Positions 1-9,163 of a stretch of 9,813 nucleotides of DNA are shown here, piece by piece; within the stretch, counting starts at the first letter, position 1, and the number at the start of each line of letters is the position of its first letter. Under the pieces are notes generated by a model. The model had not been told where the DNA came from and made no database searches. It saw only the letters and a list, made by a program, of their open reading frames with translations. A program made the translations under genes and the position numbers. Origin of the DNA: Clostridia bacterium (GTDB taxonomy: Bacteria; Bacillota; Clostridia; Oscillospirales; CAG-272); NCBI GenBank assembly GCA_017518025.1, contig JAFWWR010000344.1, positions 1 to 9,813 on the forward strand, given 5' to 3'.

Positions 1-1185
1 AAGATAGATCTCATCGCCTGAAGCATTTCTGTTGGGGTACCGTGCGGCGTCGATGCGTCCGTGACCGTATGTGAACGTCTCGGACGAGTAAGACAGCATA
101 TCCGCGCATCTTTTCTCCGACAGATCCGCCTTTTTGATGTGCTCCGCGGCTCCGGCAGAAAAGTGGGCTTTGTCGGCGTCGTCGAGCGGTACGAACTCGT
201 CAAGAGCTACCACGGGTCCGCCGGTGAACTGCACCTTTCCGTCGCCGTAGGCGCAGTAAATGATGCGGCCGTTCTCGTCTCCGGAGTCCTCGGCGGTGAA
301 GCAGTAGTCCATCGGGCCGTAGTCGCCCGCCCTGAACGCCACGGTAACGTCGCCCGCCGCGCGGGTCTTCTTCAGCTCACGCGCCGCCTCGGCAGCCCGG
401 GCGAAGCTCGCGAACGGCGCCTCGAGAGTTCCGGCGGCAGAGTCGTTCCCGTCCGTCGCAACGTAGAAGTCCGCGTCTGTAACGAGAGGATAGTCTTTTT
501 CCGTGTAGCGGCTCATAAGGACCGGCTGGTTGTATTCGAGGGGGAGCGTGAGGTCCGTATCGTCGAATCTCTTGAGGATCGTGGCGAACTGCTCCCTTGT
601 GGCGTTGCCGCGGGGATCCAGGAGATCCTCGTTTCCCGCTTTGACTCCGGTGATGAGCCTCTTGCCGGTGGCCCAGGACAGCGCGTTCTTCGCGTAGCTG
701 TGTACCTTTGACGCGTCCGGGAAGGAATCGAGCTCCCCTGCGGGACGGAATTCGAGGCTGTGATATTCCGCATATCTGTTGAGCATGGTGGCAAGCTGTT
801 CCCGGGTGATCTTTCCGCCCGGATCGAATTTTCCTTCCGACACGCCGTTTACGATGCCGTTATTCTTTGCCCAAATTACGGCGGCGGAGTAGTATTTGCC
901 CTCTTTGACGTCGTCAAAGTCGTTCGTGAACTCCACGGCGGGGGACCCGTCGCGCCTCCAGAGGACCGTGACGACCATCCCCCGGGTCATGGTACCGGCG
1001 GGGTCGAACTTTCCGTCTCCGACGCCGTTCATATATCCCATCTCGTAGGCGTACGTGACGTAACCGTAGCTCCACCGCGACGTTTTGACGTCAGTGAAGG
1101 GGGAGTCCTCCCCGGCGGCGGCGAGGGAGAAGACGCCCGTAAGCATGACCGCCGCAAGAATGAGCGTGAGCAGTTTTTTCATCAT
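1..1185 (-). CDS. SLH-domain protein with right-handed beta-helix domain (C-terminus cut by window edge)
   Basis: This gene is read from the minus strand and stays open to base 1, so 395 N-terminal residues are visible. Residues 1 to about 24 (MMKKLLTLILAAVMLTG...) form a signal peptide with a KK n-region and an Ala-rich end. Three SLH domains follow at about 30-76, 90-139 and 155-207, each with an F-x-D-V or F-P-D start and a late TR motif (TRGMVVTVLWR, TREQLATMLNR, TREQFATILKR). SLH triads bind pyruvylated secondary wall polymer, so the protein is probably displayed on the cell surface. From residue 240, FYVATDGNDSAAGTLEAPFA is the characteristic entry to a pectate-lyase-like right-handed beta-helix; AEDSGDENGRIIYCAYGDG and an 'ARYPN' segment near 382-386 fit that family. 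Such proteins are often polysaccharide lyases or glycosidases, but the catalytic part lies outside the window, so no substrate can be named. The ATG at 1185 follows a strong SD and lies 37 nt after the stop of the upstream SLH gene, implying co-transcription. The SLH region contains no cysteine, unlike its neighbour. Confidence 0.88.
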   Translation of the reverse strand, partial: MMKKLLTLILAAVMLTGVFSLAAAGEDSPFTDVKTSRWSYGYVTYAYEMGYMNGVGDGKFDPAGTMTRGMVVTVLWRRDGSPAVEFTNDFDDVKEGKYYSAAVIWAKNNGIVNGVSEGKFDPGGKITREQLATMLNRYAEYHSLEFRPAGELDSFPDASKVHSYAKNALSWATGKRLITGVKAGNEDLLDPRGNATREQFATILKRFDDTDLTLPLEYNQPVLMSRYTEKDYPLVTDADFYVATDGNDSAAGTLEAPFASFARAAEAARELKKTRAAGDVTVAFRAGDYGPMDYCFTAEDSGDENGRIIYCAYGDGKVQFTGGPVVALDEFVPLDDADKAHFSAGAAEHIKKADLSEKRCADMLSYSSETFTYGHGRIDAARYPNRNASGDEIYL

Positions 1186-1186
1186 T

Positions 1187-1206
1187 TTTATCCTCCTTTA
1201 TCCTCC
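1187..1206 (-). promoter_or_regulatory. Tandemly duplicated Shine-Dalgarno element
   Basis: On the minus strand the 10-mer GGAGGATAAA occurs twice back to back. The copy nearest the gene places GGAGGA 5 nt before the ATG at 1185, which is ideal. The second copy lies 10 nt further upstream, between the stop of the phosphodiesterase gene (1223-1225) and the start of the beta-helix gene. This strongly supports the chosen start. The doubling could be a small tandem duplication or could increase ribosome recruitment. Confidence 0.8.
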
Positions 1207-1222
1207 GTGATCAAATTCCGGA

Positions 1223-4000
1223 TCATTTCGCGTTCCTGTAGAGGAACGTTACGATCTGACCTCTTGTGCAGTTGTCGTTCGGCGAGAAGTGTGTCGCGTC
1301 CGTGCCTTTGGTGACGCCGTTTTCCACGGCCCACAGCACGGCGTCACGGTAGAACGCGCCGTCTTTCACGTCCGCGAACGGATTTGCCTCGCTCTGCGGC
1401 TCCGGGGAGCCTGCGGACCGCCTCAGGAATGTGACGATCTGTCCTCTCGTGCAGGGGGTGTCCGGGGAGAAGTGAGTCGCGTCCGTGCCGTTGGTGACGC
1501 CCTGTTCCACCGCCCAAAGCACCGCGTCGTAGTAATACTTGCTTTCCGTCACGTCTTCAAACGGGTTTCCGCTGCTTGAAGGAGCCGGAGATCCCGCGGC
1601 GCGCCACAGGAAAGTGACCGCCTGAGCGCGGGTACAGGGGTCGCCCGGCGAGAACGCGGTCTTTCCGGTGCCGGACGTTATGCCCATATAAACCGCCCAC
1701 ACCACCGGGTCGGCGTAGAACGCCGAATCCTTCACGTCGCTGAAGCCGGAGGCGTTTTCCACTCTGTGTACCTCGAGCTTTTTGACGTGTTCCGGGTCTT
1801 TCTCGGAATCTATGGCGAAATCTCTGTACAGAAGGAACCCGTCGGGGATCAGCTCCCGTCCCAGCAGCTTGCCGCCGAGAGCCATGTTGTAGGAGCGGTT
1901 CTTCCGACACAGGAACAGGAGAAATCCGTCCTTCGGGTCCGGGGCCCGGTAGGAGAACAGACCGGTTCCTTTCACGTATTTTGTGGCGATATACTTTCCG
2001 TCCCTGTTTTCCACTTCGTACATGACGTAGTGCCTTATGACGCCCGGGTTCACGTCGTCGATATCTCCCACGGAGTGTGCCCAGCCGGTGTCCGTGACGA
2101 TCATGGCGTCGTAGTACGTTTCGTTGTTGGCGTTGAGGTGGGAGACGTATACCACGTCGCCGTCCCATTTTTCCGGTACCGGATCGAATACGTCGACGTC
2201 AGGGGTCTCCCTGTCAGTGCCGGGACCGTTCTCCGTCACGGTGACGGTGACCGGGCCGCAGGAGAGCACGTATTCCGATCCGTCGGCGGTCAAGGCAGTG
2301 ACGGAGCAGACGACCTGCGACGTGCCGACGCGTGCGCCGATGATCCGGCCGTTTTCGACCTCCGCCGCGTCCCCGTTTATGACCTTCATTCTTATCTTAT
2401 ACGGCGCGATCCCGATCTTTTCGTCCTTATACGTCGTTCCCGAGACCGGCGCGTCCACCTTTTTGCCGAGACCCACCTCCACCGGCTCCGAAGTGATGAA
2501 CTTGAACATGTCTGCGGCCCAGCCCGGGTCGTCGGTGGTGATGCCGCCGGAGCCCATGAAGAACGCCCGATCGTTGGAGAAGGTGTTATAGGTCCAGGGC
2601 CACACGGTCATGCCGCGGTCGTTGGCGGCGGCGAAATACTCTCTGTCGTGGATGCTGCTGTAGTTTATGGTGCTCATGACCCTCTGAGCCGCTGCGATCC
2701 CATTGAAGAGATCGCGGAGCACCCCGGCGACGATCCCCTCGGCGCCGGACGCGCCGCCCAGGAAACCCGTCGACATTCCGGGCATATTCCCTTCGGCGAC
2801 CGTCTCGCCGAGCAGGTATCCGCTGAACGAGATCACGTCCACCTGATCCTCCATGCCCCGTTCCCTGATGAGGCGGGACGCCTCGGCAACGGTGGCGGGG
2901 TTTTCGCCCTTCAACTCGACGAAGATGCGGCGTTCGGGGTATTTTGCCAGAAGGTCGAGCACCTCGTCGAAGGTCGGGACCTTCAGGTCAGTTATGTCGC
3001 CGATCCTGTATTTCCCGGGAGAATAGACCGAGCTGACGATATTGTATGATTTTATCTCCTCCAGGGTCATCTGTTCGATGGAGAGGTCCCCGGCGTAGTT
3101 CGTCATTCCTCTGATATCGCCGTCGTGCATCACGATGACGTGGCCGTCGGCGCTTATATGTACGTCGATCTCGAAGATGTCGGCTCCGTTGTCAAGCGCC
3201 GCTCTGAACGACTCGATCGTATTGTCAGGCTCGATCGCGGGGTACCCGCGGTGGCCGATGATAAGCGGCGTCCGGGCCATGGTCCCGGGCTCGAAGAATT
3301 CGTTTATCGCACCGATCGCCGCCTGCCGGTCGTCTGTGATCAGACCGTTGGCTCCCGAGTTGACGGCGGCGGCGACGGCCGCGGGATTCGCCGGGTCGAG
3401 CTTTATCCAGACGGCGAGGGCCAGGGCCTGCAGCTCTCTCACGTTGCGCAGCGTGGCGTGCTCCTGGCCGATGACGCAGAAGGTCGCCGGAGCGCCGCGG
3501 ACGGCGAGACGGATCCCGTTCGCCTCTTTTGACGTGATCGCATCTCCGGGCAAAGTAACTTCAAGACCCGTTCTGATAACGCTCCGTCCCTCGCGGATCC
3601 GGGCGAGAAGGGACGCGTCGGGGGAGATGACCGTAATATCGTCAAATCCGAGAGCGTCCGCGGCCGCGAGTATCGAGTCCGCCTGCTCCGCGTCGGTTAT
3701 ACGCACGTTCGGGACGGACGGAGCGGCGGCGCAGAGGGTGAAAAGATCGCCGAAATCGCTCACCTCGTCTCCGTTTACAAGGATGATCGGGGGCGCACCT
3801 TCTCCCGACAGAGCGTCGCGGTACGCGTCGGGTCCCGACACGGACTGAACGACGGCGAGAGGGCTTACGACGTTCATTTCGGGACGGACGGTCTCGATCA
3901 GCCCGCCCCCTTCGCCTTCCGCGGACGCGGGAAGAGCAAAGGCCGAAGCGCCTGCCAGCATGACGGCGGCAAGAATCACGGACAGCAGTTTTTTCATCAT
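1223..4000 (-). CDS. Secreted glycerophosphodiester phosphodiesterase-like protein with SLH anchor
   Basis: The product is 925 residues from the ATG at 4000. A TTG at 4030 in the same frame would add ten residues but lies against the terminator tail and would hide the signal peptide; GAAAGG at 4007-4012 is a usable SD for the ATG. Residues 1 to about 28 are a signal peptide (MMKKLLSVILAAVMLAG...ASA). Residues about 40-235 look like a degenerate GDPD-type barrel: they end in AVWIKLDP...GANGLITDD, like the last strands of a GDPD, but lack the HRG motif. Residues about 245-500 are a complete GDPD domain: GHRGYPAIEPDNTIESF (H250, R251), EIDVH (E277, D279), MHD (H292), VELKG (E362, K364), WPWTYNT and GGITTDDP. 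The family cleaves glycerophosphodiesters to glycerol 3-phosphate; some extracellular members degrade teichoic acid. Residues about 505-590 resemble a bacterial Ig-like domain, and about 595-749 are unrecognised. Three SLH repeats close the protein. Wall anchoring suggests action on wall or lipid phosphodiesters, which is an inference. It is first in a pair with the beta-helix SLH gene. Confidence 0.88.
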   Translation of the reverse strand: MMKKLLSVILAAVMLAGASAFALPASAEGEGGGLIETVRPEMNVVSPLAVVQSVSGPDAYRDALSGEGAPPIILVNGDEVSDFGDLFTLCAAAPSVPNVRITDAEQADSILAAADALGFDDITVISPDASLLARIREGRSVIRTGLEVTLPGDAITSKEANGIRLAVRGAPATFCVIGQEHATLRNVRELQALALAVWIKLDPANPAAVAAAVNSGANGLITDDRQAAIGAINEFFEPGTMARTPLIIGHRGYPAIEPDNTIESFRAALDNGADIFEIDVHISADGHVIVMHDGDIRGMTNYAGDLSIEQMTLEEIKSYNIVSSVYSPGKYRIGDITDLKVPTFDEVLDLLAKYPERRIFVELKGENPATVAEASRLIRERGMEDQVDVISFSGYLLGETVAEGNMPGMSTGFLGGASGAEGIVAGVLRDLFNGIAAAQRVMSTINYSSIHDREYFAAANDRGMTVWPWTYNTFSNDRAFFMGSGGITTDDPGWAADMFKFITSEPVEVGLGKKVDAPVSGTTYKDEKIGIAPYKIRMKVINGDAAEVENGRIIGARVGTSQVVCSVTALTADGSEYVLSCGPVTVTVTENGPGTDRETPDVDVFDPVPEKWDGDVVYVSHLNANNETYYDAMIVTDTGWAHSVGDIDDVNPGVIRHYVMYEVENRDGKYIATKYVKGTGLFSYRAPDPKDGFLLFLCRKNRSYNMALGGKLLGRELIPDGFLLYRDFAIDSEKDPEHVKKLEVHRVENASGFSDVKDSAFYADPVVWAVYMGITSGTGKTAFSPGDPCTRAQAVTFLWRAAGSPAPSSSGNPFEDVTESKYYYDAVLWAVEQGVTNGTDATHFSPDTPCTRGQIVTFLRRSAGSPEPQSEANPFADVKDGAFYRDAVLWAVENGVTKGTDATHFSPNDNCTRGQIVTFLYRNAK
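1226..1744 (-). repeat. Three tandem SLH repeats with exact 61-codon pitch
   Basis: The C-terminus of the phosphodiesterase-like protein carries three SLH units, at approximately 1562-1744, 1379-1561 and 1226-1378 (the last shortened by the stop). Each starts F-[SEA]-D-V and has a CTR[AG]Q motif; the three TR motifs are exactly 61 residues apart (residues 790, 851 and 912). Repeats 2 and 3 are also close at the DNA level: segments around 1283-1318 and 1468-1502 differ at only a few bases. This suggests a fairly recent internal duplication or gene conversion. Cysteine precedes TR in all three units, a form I know from gut clostridial SLH proteins. Confidence 0.85.
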
Positions 4001-4021
4001 TTCGAACCTTTCGGAATAGAG

Positions 4022-4049
4022 ATCATACAAAAGGGGGAGCTTTTCGCAA
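4022..4049 (-). promoter_or_regulatory. Possible promoter for the SLH gene pair, overlapping the alaS terminator
   Basis: On the minus strand TTGCGA (4044-4049) and TATGAT (4022-4027) are 16 nt apart, matching the sigma-A consensus at 4/6 and 5/6 positions. Transcription would start near 4015, leaving about 15 nt of leader that still contains the GAAAGG SD. The -35 box falls in the loop and arm of the alaS hairpin. With only 30 nt between hairpin and ATG, the SLH pair needs a promoter here, a promoter inside alaS, or read-through. Confidence 0.35.
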
Positions 4050-4060
4050 AACTCCCCCTT
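4031..4060 (-). terminator. Rho-independent-type terminator after alaS
   Basis: An inverted repeat, AAGGGGGAG at 4031-4039 and CTCCCCCTT at 4052-4060, is extended by TTTT/AAAA (4041-4044 with 4048-4051) around a CGC loop, with one bulged C at 4040. It begins 4 nt after the alaS stop codon. In the minus direction it runs into TTTTG, a short U tract. The plus-direction exit (CGTTTTATTT) is also T-rich, so the hairpin could act both ways. It most likely ends the hisS-alaS transcript, perhaps incompletely given the short U tract. Confidence 0.8.
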
Positions 4061-4064
4061 CGTT

Positions 4065-6695
<2,631 letters not shown>

Positions 6696-6737
6696 AAGTC
6701 GCACACTTTCCGTTTTCTCAGCGCCGTGGCGCGTATT

Positions 6738-7970
6738 TTACTGATTTTGCCCGAGGACCTTGACGTTGTCCGGCTCGCCGAGGAATCTCGCCTCGGAGAA
6801 ACCCTGCGCCTCGAGCTGTCCGAACTGTTTGCCCAGTTTTTTCTTCTTTTTTACCAGAGTCACGTCCGCGCCGTCGCGGAGGGAAGCGGAGAACTTCAGC
6901 GCCTCGGCGATCTGCCCCTCGTCGTAGAGGAGCGCGATCTTTTTCCTGCCGCCGCCCGCCTCGCCGCCGGCGAGGATGGAGAATATCCTCTCGAATCCGA
7001 TGGAGAATCCCACCGCGGGGACGTTCTCACCGGTGAACCGCCCGATGAGGCCGTCGTATCTGCCGCCGCCGGCGATGGTACCGCCGAAGGCGGGGCTTTC
7101 GATCTCGAACACCGCGCCGGTGTAGTACCCCTGGCCTCTGACGAGAGTCACGTCGTATTTTATGCCGTATTTTCCGTCCGCCAGCTCCGTCGACTTGCCG
7201 ATGACGTACTTCACTCCCTCCGCCACCGCGGGATCGGCGTATTTTTCAAGATCGTCCGCCGTCACGCCGCCCGCGAGGATGCTCATGAGCGCCTCCACCG
7301 CGTTCTGGGCGAATCCCTTTTCGAGCAGCTCCGCCCGCACGCCGTCCGCGGCGATCTTGTCAAGCTTGTCAATGGTGATGCAGACGGAATCGGCATCCGC
7401 GGGATCGAATCCCGCGCTCTCGATGACGGACCTCAGCGCCCGGCGGTCGTTGATCCGGACGGTGAAATCGCTGATCCCGATGGAAAGAAGCGTTTCCGCC
7501 GTCACGGTGATCAGCTCCACCTCGGAGTCGAGGGAGTCGCTGCCGATCACGTCGATGTCGCACTGGACGAACTCGCGGGAGCGCCCCTTCTGGGGCCTCT
7601 CGGCGCGGTACGCCCGGTCGATCTGTATGCACTTGAACGGATCCGGGAGCTTCGTCCGGTTGTTCGAGTAGTACCTCACGAGAGGGAGCGTCAGGTCGTA
7701 TCTCAGTCCCAGGTCGCAGAGCTCGCCGGGGTCGCCCGACTGAAGGGCGTTTTCCAGCTTCTGCCCTCTCTTCATGACCCGGAAGATCAGCTTCAGGTTG
7801 TCGCCTCCGTCGCTGTTGTCGAGATTTTCGATGGATTCCACGATGGGGGTGGTGATCTTCGTGAAGCCGTAGGACCTGTAGCTCTTCACGATCTGCTCCA
7901 TCAGCCGGTCCCGTATTTCCGTCTCGCGGGGCAGAAAATCGTTCATGCCCTCTGCGGGAGTCGTTCGCAT
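6738..7970 (-). CDS. hisS: Histidyl-tRNA synthetase
   Basis: The product is 410 residues, slightly short of the usual 420-430. The ATG at 7970 follows GGAAAGGA (7980-7987) with a 9-nt spacer. It is a class II synthetase that attaches histidine to tRNA-His. Visible motifs are RTTPAEGMNDFLPRE at the N-terminus, motif 1 around residues 35-46, motif 2 (DRAYRAERPQKGRSREFVQ, about 118-136), the HisA-type motif LVRGQGYYTG (276-285), the HisB motif AGGGRYDGLIGRF (300-312) and motif 3 (VGFSIGFERI, 320-329). The HisA motif reads RGQGYY where E. coli has RGLDYY, while the catalytic Arg is kept. The HGTP anticodon-binding domain (about 343-410) is abbreviated and ends VKVLGQNQ. HisZ is unlikely because the HisB motif, anticodon domain and synthetase neighbour are all present. 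It is first in an operon with alaS. Confidence 0.95.
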   Translation of the reverse strand: MRTTPAEGMNDFLPRETEIRDRLMEQIVKSYRSYGFTKITTPIVESIENLDNSDGGDNLKLIFRVMKRGQKLENALQSGDPGELCDLGLRYDLTLPLVRYYSNNRTKLPDPFKCIQIDRAYRAERPQKGRSREFVQCDIDVIGSDSLDSEVELITVTAETLLSIGISDFTVRINDRRALRSVIESAGFDPADADSVCITIDKLDKIAADGVRAELLEKGFAQNAVEALMSILAGGVTADDLEKYADPAVAEGVKYVIGKSTELADGKYGIKYDVTLVRGQGYYTGAVFEIESPAFGGTIAGGGRYDGLIGRFTGENVPAVGFSIGFERIFSILAGGEAGGGRKKIALLYDEGQIAEALKFSASLRDGADVTLVKKKKKLGKQFGQLEAQGFSEARFLGEPDNVKVLGQNQ

Positions 7971-7987
7971 AATTACCGTTCCTTTCC

Positions 7988-8012
7988 GTTTGAGGCGGTC
8001 CGCCGCCCAAAC
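7988..8012 (-). promoter_or_regulatory. GC-rich hairpin in the hisS leader, next to the SD
   Basis: GTTTGAGGCGG (7988-7998) can pair with CCGCCCAAAC (8003-8012), leaving one bulged A and a 4-nt loop. In the hisS mRNA this ten-pair stem ends exactly where the GGAAAGGA SD begins. It has no U tract, so it is not an obvious terminator. It may stabilise the mRNA or affect ribosome access. No T-box motif is visible, and the predicted leader of about 60 nt is too short for one. Confidence 0.45.
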
Positions 8013-8039
8013 TCACCCATTTTATTCATATAATATATT

Positions 8040-8068
8040 ATAATAACAATTTTTTGTCTCCGTGTCAA
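8040..8068 (-). promoter_or_regulatory. Sigma-A-type promoter for hisS-alaS
   Basis: On the minus strand a perfect TTGACA (8063-8068) is separated by 17 nt from TATTAT (8040-8045), which is 5/6 of the -10 consensus. A TATAAT at 8037-8042 overlaps it but would need a 20-nt spacer. Transcription would start near 8033, giving a leader of about 60 nt. The site lies in an AT-rich island between divergent genes. Confidence 0.75.
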
Positions 8069-8136
8069 TATTTTTGAGCAAAACCGGACGACGGACTCTT
8101 TTTTTCTCAAAGGACGGAAAACGGCGTCGTCTGATG

Positions 8137-8165
8137 TTGATTTTAGACGCGTTTTACTGTATAAT
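8137..8165 (+). promoter_or_regulatory. Sigma-A-type promoter for the rbsK-ruvX operon
   Basis: TTGATT (8137-8142) and a perfect TATAAT (8160-8165) are 17 nt apart. The predicted start near 8172 leaves a leader of about 44 nt containing the AAAGGAG SD before the ATG at 8216. This argues against the earlier in-frame ATG at 8174, which would be essentially leaderless. Confidence 0.75.
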
Positions 8166-8215
8166 AACTGTGTATGAGCAAAAAACGGTCTGATAGTGAA
8201 AGGAGCGGTCGCAAA

Positions 8216-9163
8216 ATGAAAAAAAGGATACTCGTCGTCAGCAGCGCAAACATGGACATGGTCCAGAAAGTAAGCCGCGTCCCCTTCTCGGGAGAGACGA
8301 TCCTGGAGCACGGCGGCACCTATTCCTACGTTCCGGGAGGGAAGGGCGCCAACAGCGCCATCACCATGGCGCGCCTCGGCGCCGACTGCGTGTTCATGTG
8401 CAAAGTCGGCGACGACCCGAACGGCAAAAGGCTGACCTCCCTCTACAAATCCGAGCATATCGACACGAGATACATGATCGTGGACAAGGAATCTCCCACC
8501 GGCCTCGCTTCAATCCTGGTGGAGTCGAACGGCGCGAACCGCATCATCGTGTTCCCCGGCGCCAACGGGACCATGACGGGGAAGGACGTGGAGGGCGCGT
8601 TCAACTGCTACCCCGACGCCGTTTATCTCCAGTTCGAGATCCCCGACGAGGCCGTCATCGAGGCGTGCCGCATCGCGCACCGCAAGGACATCCCGATCTT
8701 CATCGACGCGGCACCCGCAAGAGAGGATTTCCCGCTTGAAGCCGTCGCCCCGGTGGAGATGTTCTCCCTCAACGAGACGGAGACCATGATCTTCACGGGG
8801 ATCGATCCCACAAGCGACGCCAACTGCCTCAGAGCGGCCATCAAGCTGAGGAACCGCACGGGGGCGAAATACGTGGTGCTGAAGCTCGGCGAGAGAGGCG
8901 CGTTCCTTTTTGACGGGGAAGAGTTCTACAATTATCCGGCGGAGAAGATCGACGTGGTCGACACGACCGCCGCCGGCGACGTGTTCACCGCTGCCCTGAC
9001 CTGCTACTACATGGAGAACGGCAACATCGGCGCCGCCATCCGTTTCGGCAACGCCGCCGCGGCGCTGTCGGTGTCGAGAGCCGGGGCGTCGTCGTCCATA
9101 CCCACTCTGGCGGAACTGAACGAATATAAGAAGGAAAAGGACGAAGGGAGTCCGGAAGAATGA
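8216..9163 (+). CDS. rbsK: Ribokinase-like PfkB-family sugar kinase
   Basis: The product is 315 residues from the ATG at 8216, which has AAAGGAG 10 nt upstream. This cytoplasmic enzyme would transfer phosphate from ATP to ribose or a related sugar. The match to ribokinase is close: N12 and D14 in SANMDMV correspond to the sugar-binding N/D pair; GGKGANSA (41-48) is PfkB signature 1; E141 lies in LQFEIPDE; NETET starts at 186; KLGERGAF is at 223-230; and DTTAAGD (249-255) is PfkB signature 2 with D255 as catalytic base, the same number as in E. coli RbsK. The C-terminal SIPTLAEL segment (294-301) is also ribokinase-like. No ribose transporter, rbsD or regulator is seen beside it, so the natural substrate could be another furanose or a nucleoside. 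Its TGA overlaps the next gene's ATG (ATGA at 9160-9163), implying translational coupling. Confidence 0.85.
   Translation: MKKRILVVSSANMDMVQKVSRVPFSGETILEHGGTYSYVPGGKGANSAITMARLGADCVFMCKVGDDPNGKRLTSLYKSEHIDTRYMIVDKESPTGLASILVESNGANRIIVFPGANGTMTGKDVEGAFNCYPDAVYLQFEIPDEAVIEACRIAHRKDIPIFIDAAPAREDFPLEAVAPVEMFSLNETETMIFTGIDPTSDANCLRAAIKLRNRTGAKYVVLKLGERGAFLFDGEEFYNYPAEKIDVVDTTAAGDVFTAALTCYYMENGNIGAAIRFGNAAAALSVSRAGASSSIPTLAELNEYKKEKDEGSPEE

Noticed and set aside
1208..1225. Small inverted repeat TGATC...GATCA at the end of the phosphodiesterase gene
   Set aside because: Only five base pairs, no U tract, and the next gene follows at once; not credible as a terminator.
1766..3049. A 427-codon plus-strand open frame opposite the phosphodiesterase gene
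   Set aside because: The minus-strand frame has a signal peptide, catalytic motifs and SLH repeats; the antisense frame has no recognisable features or SD.
4001..4030. TTG start at 4030 for the phosphodiesterase gene
   Set aside because: It abuts the terminator hairpin, has no SD, and would put ten polar residues before a clean signal peptide. ATG at 4000 has GAAAGG upstream.
6738..6860. Possible -1 frameshift at the A-AAA-AAG run in hisS (lysine-rich stretch, residues 374-378)
   Set aside because: The heptamer matches a slippery site, but the zero frame continues as a plausible anticodon-binding domain while the -1 frame gives an Arg-rich sequence without homology-like features before a stop.
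7971..8173. T-box riboswitch upstream of hisS
   Set aside because: No conserved T-box sequence is visible, and the space between the predicted promoter and the gene is only about 60 nt.
8174..8215. Fourteen-residue N-terminal extension of the kinase from the ATG at 8174
   Set aside because: The predicted transcription start is at about 8172, so this ATG would be leaderless. The extension (MSKKRSDSERSGRK) is not ribokinase-like, and the ATG at 8216 has a good SD.
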